Positions 34,807 to 45,273 of a stretch of DNA of 55,067 nt are shown piece after piece. The DNA lies in assembly GCA_002842755.1 (NCBI GenBank), contig PHDU01000021.1, positions 1 to 55,067 of the forward strand. Reading direction: 5' to 3'. This DNA is from Bacteroidetes bacterium HGW-Bacteroidetes-1. Lineage in GTDB: Bacteria; Bacteroidota; Bacteroidia; Bacteroidales; F082. The notes beneath the pieces are model-generated. The model made no database searches. It saw only the letters and a list, made by a program, of their open reading frames with translations, and had not been told where the DNA came from. Both the position numbers and the translations under genes were made by a program. Within the stretch, counting starts at the first letter, position 1. Each line of letters opens with the position of its first letter.

Positions 34807-35000
34807 CAATTCGAATAGAGTTGGAATTAACTGAAAACGATATAGTTAATAAGGAACCTGAAAAGCTTAACCGTTATAGGTTCTAACACAAAAGCCGATG
34901 AGCAACGTTCTATGCTGGTTTTTGTGGGGTTACAAGCCTGGAAAAGGGCTTTTCCCTCCTTACTACTATTTCACTGATAATTTAGATAATAAACGTATTG
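34807..35000 (+). ncRNA. Candidate structured leader RNA upstream of rpsL
   Basis: Between P1 and P2 the transcribed DNA holds several hairpins seen by eye. GAACCT/AGGTTC flanks about 34854-34884. A 10-bp stem joins CACAAAAGCC (34887-34896) and GGTTTTTGTG (34917-34926), with one G-T pair, and encloses AGCA/TGCT (34901-34904, 34913-34916). GGAAAA (34940-34945) pairs with TTTTCC (34950-34955) around GGGC. No T-run follows, so it reads as a leader rather than a terminated small RNA. It may regulate ribosomal protein synthesis. I do not recognise it as a known family. Confidence 0.4.
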
Positions 35001-35008
35001 TACGTTAA
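34898..35008 (+). CDS. Possible 36-residue leader peptide
   Basis: ATG 34898 opens a 36-codon frame ending at TAA 35006-35008, inside the P1 leader and overlapping P2. The peptide starts MSNVLCWFLWGYKPG and continues KGLFPPYYYFTDN; 10 of 36 residues are Trp, Tyr or Phe, with a Pro pair before three Tyr. Its start codon lies in the loop side of the 10-bp stem. No homologue is known to me, and a frame of this length can arise by chance. Confidence 0.25.
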   Translation: MSNVLCWFLWGYKPGKGLFPPYYYFTDNLDNKRIVR

Positions 35009-35027
35009 ATAAATTGTAGTATTTTTG
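34998..35027 (+). promoter_or_regulatory. Proximal promoter P2 of the ribosomal operon
   Basis: TTG (34998-35000), exactly 19 bases, TATTTTTG (35020-35027): a perfect consensus match. The start would fall near 35034, leaving a leader of about 40 bases before rpsL. The first transcribed bases (GCGCTCCCAA) resemble those after the promoter at the right edge of the window. Confidence 0.75.
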
Positions 35028-35072
35028 CGCTCCCAAAATCGGGTTCGTAATTAAAAAATTAAACAGTAAAAA

Positions 35073-35453
35073 ATGCCTACTATTCAACAATTAGTTCGCA
35101 AGGGACGTCAAAAGCTGATAGATAAAAGCAAATCGCCTGCCCTGGATTCATGTCCGCAACGTCGTGGAGTTTGTGTGCGTGTTTATACAACTACACCAAA
35201 AAAACCTAATTCTGCTATGCGTAAGGTAGCCAGAGTGCGTTTAACCAACGGTAAAGAAGTGAATGCATATATTCCAGGTGAAGGACACAATCTTCAGGAA
35301 CACTCCATCGTGATGATTCGCGGAGGACGTGTGAAGGACCTTCCTGGTGTAAGATATCACATCATTCGCGGAGCTCTCGATACATCAGGTGTTGAAGGCA
35401 GAAAGCAAAGGCGATCCAAATACGGAACAAAGCGTCCGAAAGTTAAGAAATAG
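35073..35453 (+). CDS. rpsL: 30S ribosomal protein S12
   Basis: 126 residues, normal length. It is a decoding-centre protein of the small subunit. [13 protein letters not shown] and [13 protein letters not shown] are intact, and both Lys residues whose change gives streptomycin resistance are present. It is the first gene of the joined str-S10-spc-alpha operon, preceded by two promoters, and rpsG follows after 36 bases. Confidence 0.98.
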   Translation: MPTIQQLVRKGRQKLIDKSKSPALDSCPQRRGVCVRVYTTTPKKPNSAMRKVARVRLTNGKEVNAYIPGEGHNLQEHSIVMIRGGRVKDLPGVRYHIIRGALDTSGVEGRKQRRSKYGTKRPKVKK

Positions 35454-35489
35454 TCCATATTATTCATTTCAGACTTAGATTAGTTAGCA

Positions 35490-35957
35490 ATGAGAAAAGC
35501 TAAACCAAAAAAAAGAATTATCCTTCCAGATCCAAAGTTCAATGATGTTTTGGTGACCAAGTTCGTCAATAATATTATGAATGAAGGTAAAAAGAATCTT
35601 GCTTATAAGATCTTTTACGAAGCTATGGAAATCGTAGCCAACAAGTCAAATGAAGACAGTGTTGAAGTATGGAAAAAAGCGCTCGCCAATGTAACACCTG
35701 CTGTTGAGGTGCGTAGCCGTCGTATTGGTGGCGCCACTTTTCAGATTCCATCTGAGATCAGAGCAGGTCGTAAAATGTCTATCGGTATGAAAAACCTGAT
35801 TGGTTATGCCAGAAAAAGGCATGAAAAAACGATGGGACAAAAGTTAGCTGGAGAAATCCTGGCTGCTTTTAAAGAAGAAGGAGCTGCCTTTAAAAAGAAA
35901 GAAGATACCCATAGAATGGCTGAAGCTAATAAAGCTTTCTCACATTTCAGGTTCTAG
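35490..35957 (+). CDS. rpsG: 30S ribosomal protein S7
   Basis: 155 residues, the usual length. It is a primary 16S-binding protein of the small-subunit head. Clear signature: [22 protein letters not shown] near the start and [16 protein letters not shown] in the middle. In E. coli S7 represses the str operon, but no such site is evident here. fusA follows after 25 bases. Confidence 0.98.
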   Translation: MRKAKPKKRIILPDPKFNDVLVTKFVNNIMNEGKKNLAYKIFYEAMEIVANKSNEDSVEVWKKALANVTPAVEVRSRRIGGATFQIPSEIRAGRKMSIGMKNLIGYARKRHEKTMGQKLAGEILAAFKEEGAAFKKKEDTHRMAEANKAFSHFRF

Positions 35958-35982
35958 AATATTCAGAAGGGAAGATATAAGA

Positions 35983-38100
35983 ATGGCATCAGACCATAAC
36001 ATAACAAACAAACTAACTTTTACCCGTAATATTGGCATTATGGCTCATATTGACGCGGGTAAAACCACTACTACCGAGCGTATTTTATACTACACTGGTC
36101 GCAGTCACAAATTAGGCGAAGTACATGAAGGTTCAGCAATAATGGACTGGATGGTGCAGGAGCAGGAACGTGGTATCACTATTACTTCTGCTGCTACAAC
36201 TGTTTTTTGGGATTACAGAGGCGATAATTACAAAATAAATATAATTGATACTCCTGGTCACGTTGATTTTACTGTAGAAGTTGAGCGTTCATTGCGTGTC
36301 CTTGACGGCGCTGTTGCACTTTTTTGTGCAGTTGGCGGAGTTGAACCACAATCAGAAACTGTTTGGCGTCAAGCTGATAAGTATAAAGTTCCAAGGCTTT
36401 GTTTTGTAAATAAAATGGACCGCAGTGGCGCTGATTTTTTTAGTGTTTTGACACAGATAAAGGAACGCTTGGGAGCTAACCCAATACCATTACAAATTCC
36501 GATAGGCGAAGAAGAAACTTTTCGCGGTGTTGTTGACCTGATCTCAAACAAGGCATTTGTTTGGGACGATAGCAGCAAGGGTGTTATTATGGTTGAAACT
36601 GATATTCCTGCTGATCTTGTTGATGTAGTGGAAGAATACAGAATTAAATTAATTGAAAGTGTTGCTGAAGATAGTGATATTCTTCTCGAGAAGTTCATGG
36701 ATGATCCCAACTCTATCACTGAAGATGAAATTATTAATCAGATACGCAAGGCAACCATTGAAATGAGAATTTCACCTGTGCTTTGTGGAGCTTCCTTTAA
36801 AAACAAAGGTGTTCAGATGTTGCTTGATGGCATCGCAAAATATCTTCCTGGTCCGCTTGACATAGATGCTGTTGTAGGTTTTAACCCTAAAACGGAGAAA
36901 GAAGAGAAAAGAGAAGTTGATTCAAAAGAACCTTTCTGCGCTTTGGCTTTTAAGATTGCTACCGATCCATTTGTTGGAAGGATTGCTTTCTTTAGAGTTT
37001 ACTCTGGTTCGTTGGATGCTGGTTCATATGTTTACAACTCATCTACAGGAAAGAAAGAAAGAATTTCACGCATAATGCAAATGCATGCCAATAAACAAAA
37101 TCCACTCGATAGAATTGAAGCTGGAGATATTGGTGCTGCAGTAGGCTTCAAAGTTATTCGAACTGGTGATACTTTATGTGATGAGAGTCACCCACTTATT
37201 CTTGAATCCATGACATTCCCCGAACCTGTAATTCATGTCTCTATTGAGCCTAAAACACAGGTTGATATGGATAAAATGGGTATGGCGCTTGCTAAATTGG
37301 CTGAAGAAGATCCTACTTTTAAAGTTCATACTGATGAAGACTCTGGGCAGACAATTATTTCAGGAATGGGTGAGTTGCATTTGGAGGTGCTTGTTGATCG
37401 GCTTAAACGAGAATTTAAAGTTGAATGTAATCAGGGAAGACCGCAGGTTGCTTATAAAGAAGCATTGATAGGCAATGCCCATCATCGTGAAGTTTATAAA
37501 AAACAGACTGGGGGTCGTGGTAAATTTGCTGACATTCAGTTTGAAATTGGACCGGCAGATGCAGGTTTCGTTGGTCTGCAATTTATTGATGAAGTAAAAG
37601 GTGGTAATATTCCACGTGAGTACATACCAGCAATTCAAAAAGGTTTCAGAGAGTCAATGGCAAATGGAGTTTTAGCTGGATATTCAATGGACAGCATGAA
37701 AGTTCGTCTCATCGACGGTTCATATCATGCAGTTGACTCTGATTCATTATCATTTGAGATGGCAGCCCGGATGGGATTTAAAGATGCATGCCGCAAAGCA
37801 AAGTCTGTTATTCTTGAGCCTATAATGAAGGTGGAGGTAAGTACGCCTGATGACTATCTTGGAGATGTTTCCGGTGATCTGAACAAACGTCGTGCAGTGC
37901 TTCGTGAAGTAATTGCAAAAATTGGTTCACAAGCTGTTAAAGCTGATGTTCCGTTATCTGAGATGTTTGGTTATGTTACTACACTAAGAACGCTCAGTTC
38001 TGGTCGTGCCAGTTCTAGCATGGAATTCAGCCATTACCAGCAAGCTCCTGAAAGTATTGCTGAGGTTGTTATCAATAAAGCAAAAGGGATTATTAAATAG
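35983..38100 (+). CDS. fusA: Elongation factor G
   Basis: A 705-residue GTPase that drives ribosomal translocation. G-domain motifs: [15 protein letters not shown] (G1), [11 protein letters not shown] (G2), DTPGHVDF (G3) and NKMD (G4). Domains II to V follow, with [18 protein letters not shown] in domain III and [22 protein letters not shown] at the end. The length is as expected for the translocation form. It is in the str cluster between rpsG and rpsJ. Confidence 0.98.
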   Translation: MASDHNITNKLTFTRNIGIMAHIDAGKTTTTERILYYTGRSHKLGEVHEGSAIMDWMVQEQERGITITSAATTVFWDYRGDNYKINIIDTPGHVDFTVEVERSLRVLDGAVALFCAVGGVEPQSETVWRQADKYKVPRLCFVNKMDRSGADFFSVLTQIKERLGANPIPLQIPIGEEETFRGVVDLISNKAFVWDDSSKGVIMVETDIPADLVDVVEEYRIKLIESVAEDSDILLEKFMDDPNSITEDEIINQIRKATIEMRISPVLCGASFKNKGVQMLLDGIAKYLPGPLDIDAVVGFNPKTEKEEKREVDSKEPFCALAFKIATDPFVGRIAFFRVYSGSLDAGSYVYNSSTGKKERISRIMQMHANKQNPLDRIEAGDIGAAVGFKVIRTGDTLCDESHPLILESMTFPEPVIHVSIEPKTQVDMDKMGMALAKLAEEDPTFKVHTDEDSGQTIISGMGELHLEVLVDRLKREFKVECNQGRPQVAYKEALIGNAHHREVYKKQTGGRGKFADIQFEIGPADAGFVGLQFIDEVKGGNIPREYIPAIQKGFRESMANGVLAGYSMDSMKVRLIDGSYHAVDSDSLSFEMAARMGFKDACRKAKSVILEPIMKVEVSTPDDYLGDVSGDLNKRRAVLREVIAKIGSQAVKADVPLSEMFGYVTTLRTLSSGRASSSMEFSHYQQAPESIAEVVINKAKGIIK

Positions 38101-38124
38101 ATAATAATTATAATCATCTACAAA

Positions 38125-38430
38125 GTGAGTCAAAGGATAAGAATAAAATTAAAGTCGTACGATCATAATTTGGTTGATAAATCAGCTGAAAAGATTGTGA
38201 AAACTGTGAAAACGACAGGAGCAGTTGTTAGTGGACCTATTCCGCTTCCTACTGATAAAAAGATTTACACCGTGTTGCGTTCAACATTTGTGCACAAAAA
38301 GTCAAGAGAACAATTCGAGCTATCTTCATACAAGAGATTACTCGATATATACAGTTCTACTTCTCAAACAATTGATGCACTGATGAAACTTGAATTGCCT
38401 AGTGGAGTAGAAGTTGAAATTAAAGTTTGA
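38125..38430 (+). CDS. rpsJ: 30S ribosomal protein S10
   Basis: 101 residues. It is a small-subunit head protein that doubles as NusE in antitermination. The start codon is GTG 38125 ([14 protein letters not shown]), the only place that gives the standard N-terminus. [30 protein letters not shown] is the S10 signature. It begins the S10 cluster. Confidence 0.98.
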   Translation: MSQRIRIKLKSYDHNLVDKSAEKIVKTVKTTGAVVSGPIPLPTDKKIYTVLRSTFVHKKSREQFELSSYKRLLDIYSSTSQTIDALMKLELPSGVEVEIKV

Positions 38431-38471
38431 CCTTTAAGCAGGTTGGTTAGGATATTTAAAAGACGATACCC

Positions 38472-39095
38472 ATGTCAGGAATATTAGGAAAAAAAATAGG
38501 TATGACTAGCATCTTTGATGCCAACGGGAAGAACTTACCGGTAACGGTAATAGAAGCCGGACCGTGTGTTGTTACCCAAATCAGAACCAAAGAGAGAGAT
38601 GGTTATGATGCTGTTCAAATTGCTTTTGCCGAGAAAAAGGAGAAGAATACCTCAAAGGCCATGAAAGGTCATTTCGCCAAGGCTGGAACAACTCCAAAAC
38701 GTATGATTGCTGAATTTTCACGCTTTGAGAAGCGTAAATCATTTGGTGAAGTGATTACGGTTGAAGTTTTTATGGAAGGTGAATTTGTTGATGTTGTTGG
38801 TGTTTCAAAAGGAAAAGGTTTTCAGGGCGTTGTAAAACGTCACGGATTCAAAGGTGTTGGAGACGCTACCCATGGTCAGCATAACCGCCTTAGAGCCCCA
38901 GGTTCGGTTGGTGCATCTTCATATCCTGCACGTGTTTTTAAAGGGATGCGTATGGCTGGACGTATGGGAGGAGACAACGTGAAGTTGATTAACCTGCAAA
39001 TAGTGAAGATTATCCCGGAGAAGAACCTTCTGCTTGTTAAAGGCGCTGTTCCTGGTCCTAAAAATGGATTTTTAAAAATTGAAAGATGGAATTAG
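38472..39095 (+). CDS. rplC: 50S ribosomal protein L3
   Basis: 207 residues, typical. It contacts the peptidyl-transferase centre. [14 protein letters not shown] opens it, and [14 protein letters not shown]...[34 protein letters not shown] carries the conserved loop near the active site. Its end overlaps rplD by 10 bases. Confidence 0.98.
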   Translation: MSGILGKKIGMTSIFDANGKNLPVTVIEAGPCVVTQIRTKERDGYDAVQIAFAEKKEKNTSKAMKGHFAKAGTTPKRMIAEFSRFEKRKSFGEVITVEVFMEGEFVDVVGVSKGKGFQGVVKRHGFKGVGDATHGQHNRLRAPGSVGASSYPARVFKGMRMAGRMGGDNVKLINLQIVKIIPEKNLLLVKGAVPGPKNGFLKIERWN

Positions 39096-39712
39096 TAGTT
39101 CACAAGATTAATGGAGAAGCAACGGACAAGAAAGTCCAGTTGAACGAGGGTGTTTTTGGAATCGAACCTAATGATCATGCAATATACCTGGACGCTAAGC
39201 AATATCTTGCAAATCAACGTCAGGGAACGCATAAATCAAAAGAAAAAGGAGAGATTACCGGAAGTACCAGAAAGCTCAAAAAACAGAAAGGAACGGGTAC
39301 TGCTCGTGCCGGAAGTATAAAGTCTCCACTGCTTGTTGGTGGTGGTAGGGTTTTTGGACCAAAACCTCGTGATTATAGCTTTAAATTAAATAAGAAAGTT
39401 AAACAACTTGCCAGAAGATCTGCTTTGTCTTATAAAGCAAAAGACCTGCAAATAGTTGTACTTGAAGATTTTACCTTTGAAGCACCAAAGACTAAAGTGT
39501 TCGTTGATTTTCTTAACAGCTTTAAAGCAGAAGGAAATAAAAATCTAATTGTTATGGCAGGTGTGGATCACAATGTTGTGCTCTCATCGAGAAACGTGCA
39601 GAGATCAAAAGTTATTACGGCTAACAATCTTAACACGTATGATATCTTAAATGCCAACAAGTTGTTTTTTGTTGAAAGCTCATTGAAGACTTTAGAAGAA
39701 TTACTCGCATAA
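39086..39712 (+). CDS. rplD: 50S ribosomal protein L4
   Basis: 208 residues. It lines the peptide exit tunnel. The extended loop [39 protein letters not shown] is intact. In E. coli L4 represses the S10 operon from a leader not seen here. It overlaps rplC by 10 bases, suggesting coupled translation. Confidence 0.98.
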   Translation: MELVVHKINGEATDKKVQLNEGVFGIEPNDHAIYLDAKQYLANQRQGTHKSKEKGEITGSTRKLKKQKGTGTARAGSIKSPLLVGGGRVFGPKPRDYSFKLNKKVKQLARRSALSYKAKDLQIVVLEDFTFEAPKTKVFVDFLNSFKAEGNKNLIVMAGVDHNVVLSSRNVQRSKVITANNLNTYDILNANKLFFVESSLKTLEELLA

Positions 39713-39740
39713 GTAAAGAAACATTAAATCGCTAAAAACG

Positions 39741-40031
39741 ATGAATATCATTGTAAAACCGGTAATTACGGAGAAAATGACGGCCATGGGCGAAAAGCTT
39801 CAGCGATATGGTTTTATTGTAGATAGACGTGCAAACAAGCTTCAAATCAAATTAGCTGTAAAGGATTTGTATGGAGTAGATGTAGTGTCTGTAAACACGA
39901 TGAACTATCCTGGAAAGCTTAAATCTCGCTTTACAAAAACAGGTGTAATTGCCGGAAAAGCAGCTGCTTTCAAAAAAGCTGTTGTGACTTTGGCTGATGG
40001 TGAAACTATTGATTTTTTCAGCAACATTTAG
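39741..40031 (+). CDS. rplW: 50S ribosomal protein L23
   Basis: 96 residues. It sits at the tunnel exit and docks trigger factor and SRP. Motifs: VKPVITEKMTAMGEKLQRYGFIVDRRANKLQIK and VKDLYGVDVVSVNTMNYPGK. The gap to rplB is 4 bases. Confidence 0.97.
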   Translation: MNIIVKPVITEKMTAMGEKLQRYGFIVDRRANKLQIKLAVKDLYGVDVVSVNTMNYPGKLKSRFTKTGVIAGKAAAFKKAVVTLADGETIDFFSNI

Positions 40032-40035
40032 ATAA

Positions 40036-40860
40036 ATGGCTTTAAAGAAATTCAAACCCACAACCCCCGGTCAACGCTTTAAAATTATTAGCGCGTTTGA
40101 CGACATTACTACCGACAGACCTGAAAAGTCGCTGTTGGCATCGGCTAAGAATTCCGGTGGAAGAAATAATAATGGCAAAATGACCATAAGAAATATTGGG
40201 GGAGGTCATAAACAGAAGTACAGAATCATTGATTTCAAGCGTGATAAGGAAAATATTCCGGGAATCGTTAAAACCGTTGAATATGATCCAAACCGAACAG
40301 CTCGTATTGCGCTTGTCAACTACGTTGATGGTGAAAAACGTTATATCGTTGCGCCAAACGGGATAAAAGTTGGTCAGGAAATCAATGCTGGATTAGGTGT
40401 TGCTCCAAATGTTGGTAATGCACTTTATTTAAGTGAGATACCATTTGGGACTGTTGTACATAATATTGAGCTTCGCCCTGGACAGGGAGCAAAAATGGCA
40501 CGTAGTGCCGGATCTTATGCTCAATTGATGTCGCGCGATGGAAAATATGCAATCCTTAAATTGCCTTCTGGTGAAACACGTATGATTTTGCAAACATGCA
40601 AAGCTACTATTGGAATTGTTTCGAACATTGATCATAGTCTTGAAAAATCCGGTAAAGCTGGTAGAAGCAGATGGTTAGGTCGTCGTCCAAGAGTAAGAGG
40701 CGTTGTTATGAACCCAGTTGATCACCCGATGGGTGGTGGTGAAGGTAGAGCTACAGGTGGTCACCCACGCTCGAGAAAAGGCATACCAGCTAAGGGATAC
40801 AAAACCAGAAGCAAGAAAAGTGCATCTGACAAGTATATCGTCGAGAGAAGAAAGAAATAG
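40036..40860 (+). CDS. rplB: 50S ribosomal protein L2
   Basis: 274 residues. It is needed for subunit joining and peptidyl transfer. [29 protein letters not shown] and the C-terminal [30 protein letters not shown], with the key His, are intact. A TAACCAGGTAG motif follows in the spacer before rpsS. Confidence 0.98.
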   Translation: MALKKFKPTTPGQRFKIISAFDDITTDRPEKSLLASAKNSGGRNNNGKMTIRNIGGGHKQKYRIIDFKRDKENIPGIVKTVEYDPNRTARIALVNYVDGEKRYIVAPNGIKVGQEINAGLGVAPNVGNALYLSEIPFGTVVHNIELRPGQGAKMARSAGSYAQLMSRDGKYAILKLPSGETRMILQTCKATIGIVSNIDHSLEKSGKAGRSRWLGRRPRVRGVVMNPVDHPMGGGEGRATGGHPRSRKGIPAKGYKTRSKKSASDKYIVERRKK

Positions 40861-40889
40861 AATAACCAGGTAGAAATAATCATCATACA

Positions 40890-41168
40890 ATGAGTCGTTC
40901 GCTTAAAAAAGGTCCATACATTCATTACAAACTTGAAAAGAAAGTAATGACAAACATTGAATCCAACAAGAAAACTGTTATCAAAACCTGGTCACGAGCC
41001 TCCATGATCGCTCCCGACTTTGTCGGTCAAACGATAGCTGTACACAATGGAAATAAGTTTATTCCAGTATATGTAACCGAAAATATGGTAGGACACAAGC
41101 TTGGAGAGTTTGCTCCGACCCGTATTTTCAGAGGCCATGCCGGGAAAAAGGATAAAGGTAAAAAATAA
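40890..41168 (+). CDS. rpsS: 30S ribosomal protein S19
   Basis: 92 residues. It is a small-subunit head protein paired with S13. [15 protein letters not shown] and [23 protein letters not shown]...[12 protein letters not shown] are diagnostic. It lies 14 bases before rplV. Confidence 0.98.
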   Translation: MSRSLKKGPYIHYKLEKKVMTNIESNKKTVIKTWSRASMIAPDFVGQTIAVHNGNKFIPVYVTENMVGHKLGEFAPTRIFRGHAGKKDKGKK

Positions 41169-41182
41169 AGAAAAGGGAAATA

Positions 41183-41593
41183 ATGGGAGCTAGAAAACAC
41201 CAGAGAGCTGAAGAAAGAAAAGAAGCCCGTAAGAGTCAATTTATCGCAGCACTGCGTAATGTGCCTACATCGCCACGAAAAATGCGACTTGTTGCAGATA
41301 TGATTCGTGGTAAAAATGTAGAGATCGCTTTATACGCACTTCAGTATTCTCCAAAAGAAGCATCAAACCGCCTTTATAAACTGTTGCGTTCTGCAATAGC
41401 AAATTGGGAGGCTAAAAACGAAGGAGTTAAAGTCGACTACAGCACTCTTTTCGTTAAAGATGTATTTGTAGATAGTGGTACAATGTTAAAACGCGTGTTG
41501 CCTGCACCCCAGGGAAGGGCACACAGAATTCGCAAACGTTCAAACCACGTTACAATGATTCTTGATAGCAGAGTTAATAAAGAAGTTAAATAG
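41183..41593 (+). CDS. rplV: 50S ribosomal protein L22
   Basis: 136 residues, somewhat long. The extra length is at the N-terminus ([19 protein letters not shown]). The core is normal: [24 protein letters not shown], and the exit-tunnel loop [21 protein letters not shown]. It precedes rpsC by 30 bases. Confidence 0.97.
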   Translation: MGARKHQRAEERKEARKSQFIAALRNVPTSPRKMRLVADMIRGKNVEIALYALQYSPKEASNRLYKLLRSAIANWEAKNEGVKVDYSTLFVKDVFVDSGTMLKRVLPAPQGRAHRIRKRSNHVTMILDSRVNKEVK

Positions 41594-41623
41594 AATAGAA
41601 CAATTCTTTAAGTTATAATTTGA

Positions 41624-42349
41624 ATGGGACAAAAAACGAATCCAATAGGACTTAGGTTAGGAATCATTAAAGGATGGGACTCTAACTGGTATGGTGGCAG
41701 AGATTTTGCCAGTAAATTGGTTGAGGACGATCAAATGCGTAAATACCTGAATGCTCGCTTGGGAAAAGCAGGGATTTCTAAAATTAATATCGAACGTTCA
41801 CTGAAACTTGTTACAGTCACTATTTCTACAGCCCGTCCTGGAATGATTATTGGAAAAGGCGGTCAGGAAGTTGACAAGTTGAAAGAAGAGTTGAAGAAAT
41901 TAACCGGAAAGGAAGTTCAGATTAATATTAGTGAGATCAAACGTCCAGAGCTTGATGCATATATTGTTGCTGCAACTATTGCCAAGCAAATTGAAGGTCG
42001 TATTTCATTCCGTCGTGCTATCAAAACAGCTATTACTTCAAGTATGCGCATTGGTGCTGAGGGAATCAAGGTAATGATCTCAGGTCGTGTGGGAGGTGCT
42101 GAAATGGCTCGTCGTGAGACGTATAAGGAAGGACGTATTCCTTTGCATACACTCCGTGCTGATATTGATTATGCTCTTGTTGAAGCTCATACAACTTATG
42201 GACGTATTGGAATTAAAGTTTGGATCTGTAAAGGAGAAATCTATGGAAAGCCAGAATTAGTCCCAACTACAGTTGGCGGTGGAATTAAAAAGCAAACAGC
42301 ACCAAGAACGGGAAGCCCTGCGCCACGTCAAAGAGGAAGACGTAAATAA
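41624..42349 (+). CDS. rpsC: 30S ribosomal protein S3
   Basis: 241 residues. It forms part of the mRNA entry channel. It has the KH domain ([21 protein letters not shown]) and the S3 signature [32 protein letters not shown] short basic tail ([10 protein letters not shown]) ends it. Confidence 0.98.
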   Translation: MGQKTNPIGLRLGIIKGWDSNWYGGRDFASKLVEDDQMRKYLNARLGKAGISKINIERSLKLVTVTISTARPGMIIGKGGQEVDKLKEELKKLTGKEVQINISEIKRPELDAYIVAATIAKQIEGRISFRRAIKTAITSSMRIGAEGIKVMISGRVGGAEMARRETYKEGRIPLHTLRADIDYALVEAHTTYGRIGIKVWICKGEIYGKPELVPTTVGGGIKKQTAPRTGSPAPRQRGRRK

Positions 42350-42378
42350 TAATTTATCACTATTAATATCAAGTAACA

Positions 42379-42804
42379 ATGTTACAGCCAAAAAAGACTA
42401 AATTCAGAAGACAACAGAAAGGCAGAATGAAAGGGTTGGCCCAACGTGGAAACCAGCTGGCTTTCGGTACTTTTGGGATCAAAGCCTTAGAAAATGCCTG
42501 GCTTACCGGTCGTCAAATAGAAGCTGCACGTCAGGCAGTTACCCGTTATATGAAACGTGAAGGACAGATTTGGATCAGGGTGTTTCCCGATAAACCTGTT
42601 ACCAAGAAACCTGCTGAGGTGCGTATGGGTAAAGGAAAAGGTGCTCCAGAATATTTTGTAGCTCCTATTACACCTGGCCGCATTATCTTCGAAGCTGAAG
42701 GTGTGCCATTAGATATCGCTCGTGAGGCTTTGCGACTGGCTGCTCAGAAATTGCCTATTTTAACAAAATTTGTAGTCAGAAGAGATTACGTAGAAGAAAA
42801 TTAA
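42379..42804 (+). CDS. rplP: 50S ribosomal protein L16
   Basis: 141 residues. It binds near the A-site tRNA elbow. [17 protein letters not shown] opens it; [51 protein letters not shown] is the signature, including the conserved RMGKGKG. rpmC follows after 7 bases. Confidence 0.98.
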   Translation: MLQPKKTKFRRQQKGRMKGLAQRGNQLAFGTFGIKALENAWLTGRQIEAARQAVTRYMKREGQIWIRVFPDKPVTKKPAEVRMGKGKGAPEYFVAPITPGRIIFEAEGVPLDIAREALRLAAQKLPILTKFVVRRDYVEEN

Positions 42805-42811
42805 TACAGCC

Positions 42812-43021
42812 ATGAAACAAGAAGTAATCAAAGAGTTAAGTACCGCTGACCTTACTGAAAGGCTTGATGAGGAACGTAAACAACTGGTTCGTTTAAAATT
42901 GAACCATGCCGTTTCACCCCTTGAAAATCCTAACAAGATTAAGGCCTACCGCCGTACAATAGCCAGAATAATGACTGAGTTGAAAAAACGTCAGATGGTT
43001 GAAGTTACTATTAAACAATAA
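42812..43021 (+). CDS. rpmC: 50S ribosomal protein L29
   Basis: 69 residues, two antiparallel helices: [56 protein letters not shown]. This is the normal L29 pattern at the tunnel exit beside L23. Confidence 0.96.
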   Translation: MKQEVIKELSTADLTERLDEERKQLVRLKLNHAVSPLENPNKIKAYRRTIARIMTELKKRQMVEVTIKQ

Positions 43022-43034
43022 CTGCTGTTATAAG

Positions 43035-43292
43035 ATGGAAACAAGGAATTTAAGAAAAGAAAGAATCGGCGTAGTAACAAGTAATAAGATGGACAAATCT
43101 ATTACTGTTGAAATAGAACGCCGTGTTAAGCATCCCATCTACGGAAAGTTTGTAAAGAAAACTGGACGATTTATGGCTCATGACGAGAAAAATGATTGCA
43201 ATGTTGGTGATAAAGTGCGTATTCAGGAAACACGTCCGTTGAGTAAGAATAAATGTTGGAGATTGGTCGAAATAATCGAAAAGGCGAAATAA
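43035..43292 (+). CDS. rpsQ: 30S ribosomal protein S17
   Basis: 85 residues from ATG 43035 ([25 protein letters not shown]). An in-frame ATG at 42999 would add 12 residues but lies inside rpmC, and those residues are not S17-like. The signature [29 protein letters not shown] is present. rplN starts 1 base after its stop. Confidence 0.97.
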   Translation: METRNLRKERIGVVTSNKMDKSITVEIERRVKHPIYGKFVKKTGRFMAHDEKNDCNVGDKVRIQETRPLSKNKCWRLVEIIEKAK

Positions 43293-43293
43293 G

Positions 43294-43662
43294 ATGATAC
43301 AGCAAGAATCAAGATGTGCCGTTGCAGATAACAGCGGTGCCAAAGAAGTACTTTGCATCAGGGTGCTTGGAGGGACAGGTAAGCGTTATGCCAGAATTGG
43401 TGATAAAATTGTTGTAGCTGTAAAAAGTGCAATCCCAAGTGGTACAGTAAAGAAAGGCGCAGTTGTGAAAGCAGTTGTTGTTCGTACCAGAAAGGAATCA
43501 CGTAGAAGTGATGGTTCTTACATACGTTTTGATGACAATGCAGTAGTACTTCTAAATACTGCAGGTGAAATGGTTGGTACTCGTATTTTTGGACCTGTTG
43601 CCAGAGAGTTAAGAGAGAAGCAATTTATGAAGATTGTTTCACTTGCTCCTGAGGTGTTATAA
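43294..43662 (+). CDS. rplN: 50S ribosomal protein L14
   Basis: 122 residues, the usual length. It contacts 16S rRNA at an intersubunit bridge. [27 protein letters not shown] and [23 protein letters not shown] are diagnostic. Confidence 0.98.
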   Translation: MIQQESRCAVADNSGAKEVLCIRVLGGTGKRYARIGDKIVVAVKSAIPSGTVKKGAVVKAVVVRTRKESRRSDGSYIRFDDNAVVLLNTAGEMVGTRIFGPVARELREKQFMKIVSLAPEVL

Positions 43663-43683
43663 AAAAATAAAAGGAAGAAAATC

Positions 43684-44004
43684 ATGATCAAGTTGCATGT
43701 AAAAAAAGGTGATAACGTAGTGGTTATCGCAGGGGATCATAAGAGTGAGCAAGGAAAGGTGTTGATAGTTAATGTTGAAAAACTAACTGCTATCGTCGAA
43801 GGTGTTAACCTTGTTTCCAAACATACACGCCCCAATACAGAGAACCCTAAGGGGGGTATTCTGAAAAAAGAAGCTCCGATCCATATTTCCAATCTGAAAA
43901 TTTTGGATGGAAAAGGAAAAGCAACACGAATAGGCCGTAAAGCCGATGAAAAAACAGGAAAATCAGTCCGTTATTCAAAAAAGACAGGGGAGGTTATTAA
44001 GTAA
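43684..44004 (+). CDS. rplX: 50S ribosomal protein L24
   Basis: 106 residues with the KOW motif [22 protein letters not shown] and then [14 protein letters not shown]...[15 protein letters not shown]. It is an assembly initiator of the large subunit. Its stop shares one base with the rplE start (TAATG). Confidence 0.98.
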   Translation: MIKLHVKKGDNVVVIAGDHKSEQGKVLIVNVEKLTAIVEGVNLVSKHTRPNTENPKGGILKKEAPIHISNLKILDGKGKATRIGRKADEKTGKSVRYSKKTGEVIK

Positions 44005-44564
44005 TGAGTTATCAGCCCAGATTACAAGTACAGTATAAGAGCGAAATTGTGCCTGCTCTTACAAAACAGTTCAATTATACAACTGTTATGCAGGTTCCAC
44101 GTTTATTAAAAATTTCGTTGAACCAGGGTATTGGCGCAGCTCTAACCGATAAAAAACTTATCGATTACGGAGTTGATGAAATGACCTCAATAACAGGTCA
44201 AAAAGCCGTTGCAACCATATCAAAACGTGACGTATCCAACTTTAAGCTACGTAAAGGTAGTCCTGTTGGAGTTAGGGTAACCTTGAGAGGTGTGAAGATG
44301 TATGAGTTTCTCGAAAGACTAATCGCAGTTGCTTTACCTCGTGTTCGTGACTTTAAGGGAATAAACGATAAAGGTTTTGATGGCCGCGGCAATTACAGCT
44401 TTGGCGTAACAGAGCAAATTATCTTCCCCGAAATAGATATCGATAAATTGAACAAAATCAACGGAATGGATATCACTTTTGTTACCTCAGCTAAAACTGA
44501 CCAGGAAGCTTTAGCTTTATTAAAGGAGTTTGGTGTTCCATTTAAGAATCAAAAAAAATCATAG
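44004..44564 (+). CDS. rplE: 50S ribosomal protein L5
   Basis: 186 residues. It binds 5S rRNA in the central protuberance. [17 protein letters not shown] (family MNxGVGEA pattern), [24 protein letters not shown] and [26 protein letters not shown] are clear. One-base overlap with rplX and a 3-base gap to rpsN. Confidence 0.98.
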   Translation: MSYQPRLQVQYKSEIVPALTKQFNYTTVMQVPRLLKISLNQGIGAALTDKKLIDYGVDEMTSITGQKAVATISKRDVSNFKLRKGSPVGVRVTLRGVKMYEFLERLIAVALPRVRDFKGINDKGFDGRGNYSFGVTEQIIFPEIDIDKLNKINGMDITFVTSAKTDQEALALLKEFGVPFKNQKKS

Positions 44565-44567
44565 AGC

Positions 44568-44837
44568 ATGGCTAAAGAGTCAATGAAAGCGCGCGAGCGT
44601 AAAAGACAAAAATTAGTGGATAAGTATGCCGCAAAACGTACCGCTTTGAAAGAAGCTGGTGACTATGAAGGTTTGCAACGCATTCCTAAAAACGCTTCAC
44701 CAGTACGTTTGCACAATCGTTGCCAACTTACTGGTCGTCCGAAAGGATATATGCGGCAGTTTGGTGTTTCCCGTATCAACTTCAGGGAAATGGCGCTCAA
44801 AGGTTTGATCCCTGGTGTGAAAAAAGCAAGTTGGTAA
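44568..44837 (+). CDS. rpsN: 30S ribosomal protein S14, zinc-independent form
   Basis: 89 residues, the long form without the CxxC-CxxC zinc ribbon found in the 61-residue type. [39 protein letters not shown] is the S14 signature. This form does not depend on zinc. Confidence 0.97.
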   Translation: MAKESMKARERKRQKLVDKYAAKRTALKEAGDYEGLQRIPKNASPVRLHNRCQLTGRPKGYMRQFGVSRINFREMALKGLIPGVKKASW

Positions 44838-44856
44838 TTTAATATAGCAGCATAAA

Positions 44857-45255
44857 ATGAATACTGACCCAATTGCAGATTATTTGACCAGACTCAGAAA
44901 TGGAGTCATGGCAAAACATAGAGTGGTTGAAATTCCTGCTTCAAGCGTCAAAAAGTCGATGACTAAAATTTTGTTCGAAAAAGGATACATTCTGAATTAT
45001 AAGTTCGAAGAAGATGAGAAGCAAGGTAATATTAAAATTGCATTGAAATATCATCCTGTAACAAAGATGCCGGCGATGACACGACTTGAAAGAGTTTCCA
45101 AACCTGGTTTAAGAAAATATGTGCATGCCGAAAAGCTTCCACGCGTTCTCAACGGCCTTGGAATTGCAATTATTTCTACTTCTAATGGTGTCATGACCGA
45201 TAAGGAGGCCCGCAGGCTGAACATTGGTGGTGAAGTGTTATGTTATATAAGCTAA
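44857..45255 (+). CDS. rpsH: 30S ribosomal protein S8
   Basis: 132 residues. It is a central-domain 16S binder that represses the spc operon in E. coli. [13 protein letters not shown] opens it and [32 protein letters not shown] closes it, both hallmarks. Confidence 0.98.
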   Translation: MNTDPIADYLTRLRNGVMAKHRVVEIPASSVKKSMTKILFEKGYILNYKFEEDEKQGNIKIALKYHPVTKMPAMTRLERVSKPGLRKYVHAEKLPRVLNGLGIAIISTSNGVMTDKEARRLNIGGEVLCYIS

Positions 45256-45273
45256 GAAAAGGAGAAAGAATCA

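Noticed and set aside
34955-34962. CCTCCTTA in the rpsL leader as an anti-Shine-Dalgarno mimic
   Set aside because: It is a short match, and the phylum makes little use of Shine-Dalgarno pairing; chance is likely.
34807-35000. The rpsL leader as 6S RNA, SRP RNA, RNase P RNA or tmRNA
   Set aside because: None of the core motifs of these RNAs is visible, and no terminator separates it from rpsL.
42999-43034. Upstream starts for rpsQ (42999), rpmD (46684), rplO (46981) and ccoS (19636)
   Set aside because: The added residues do not match the families and lie inside preceding genes or a promoter box.
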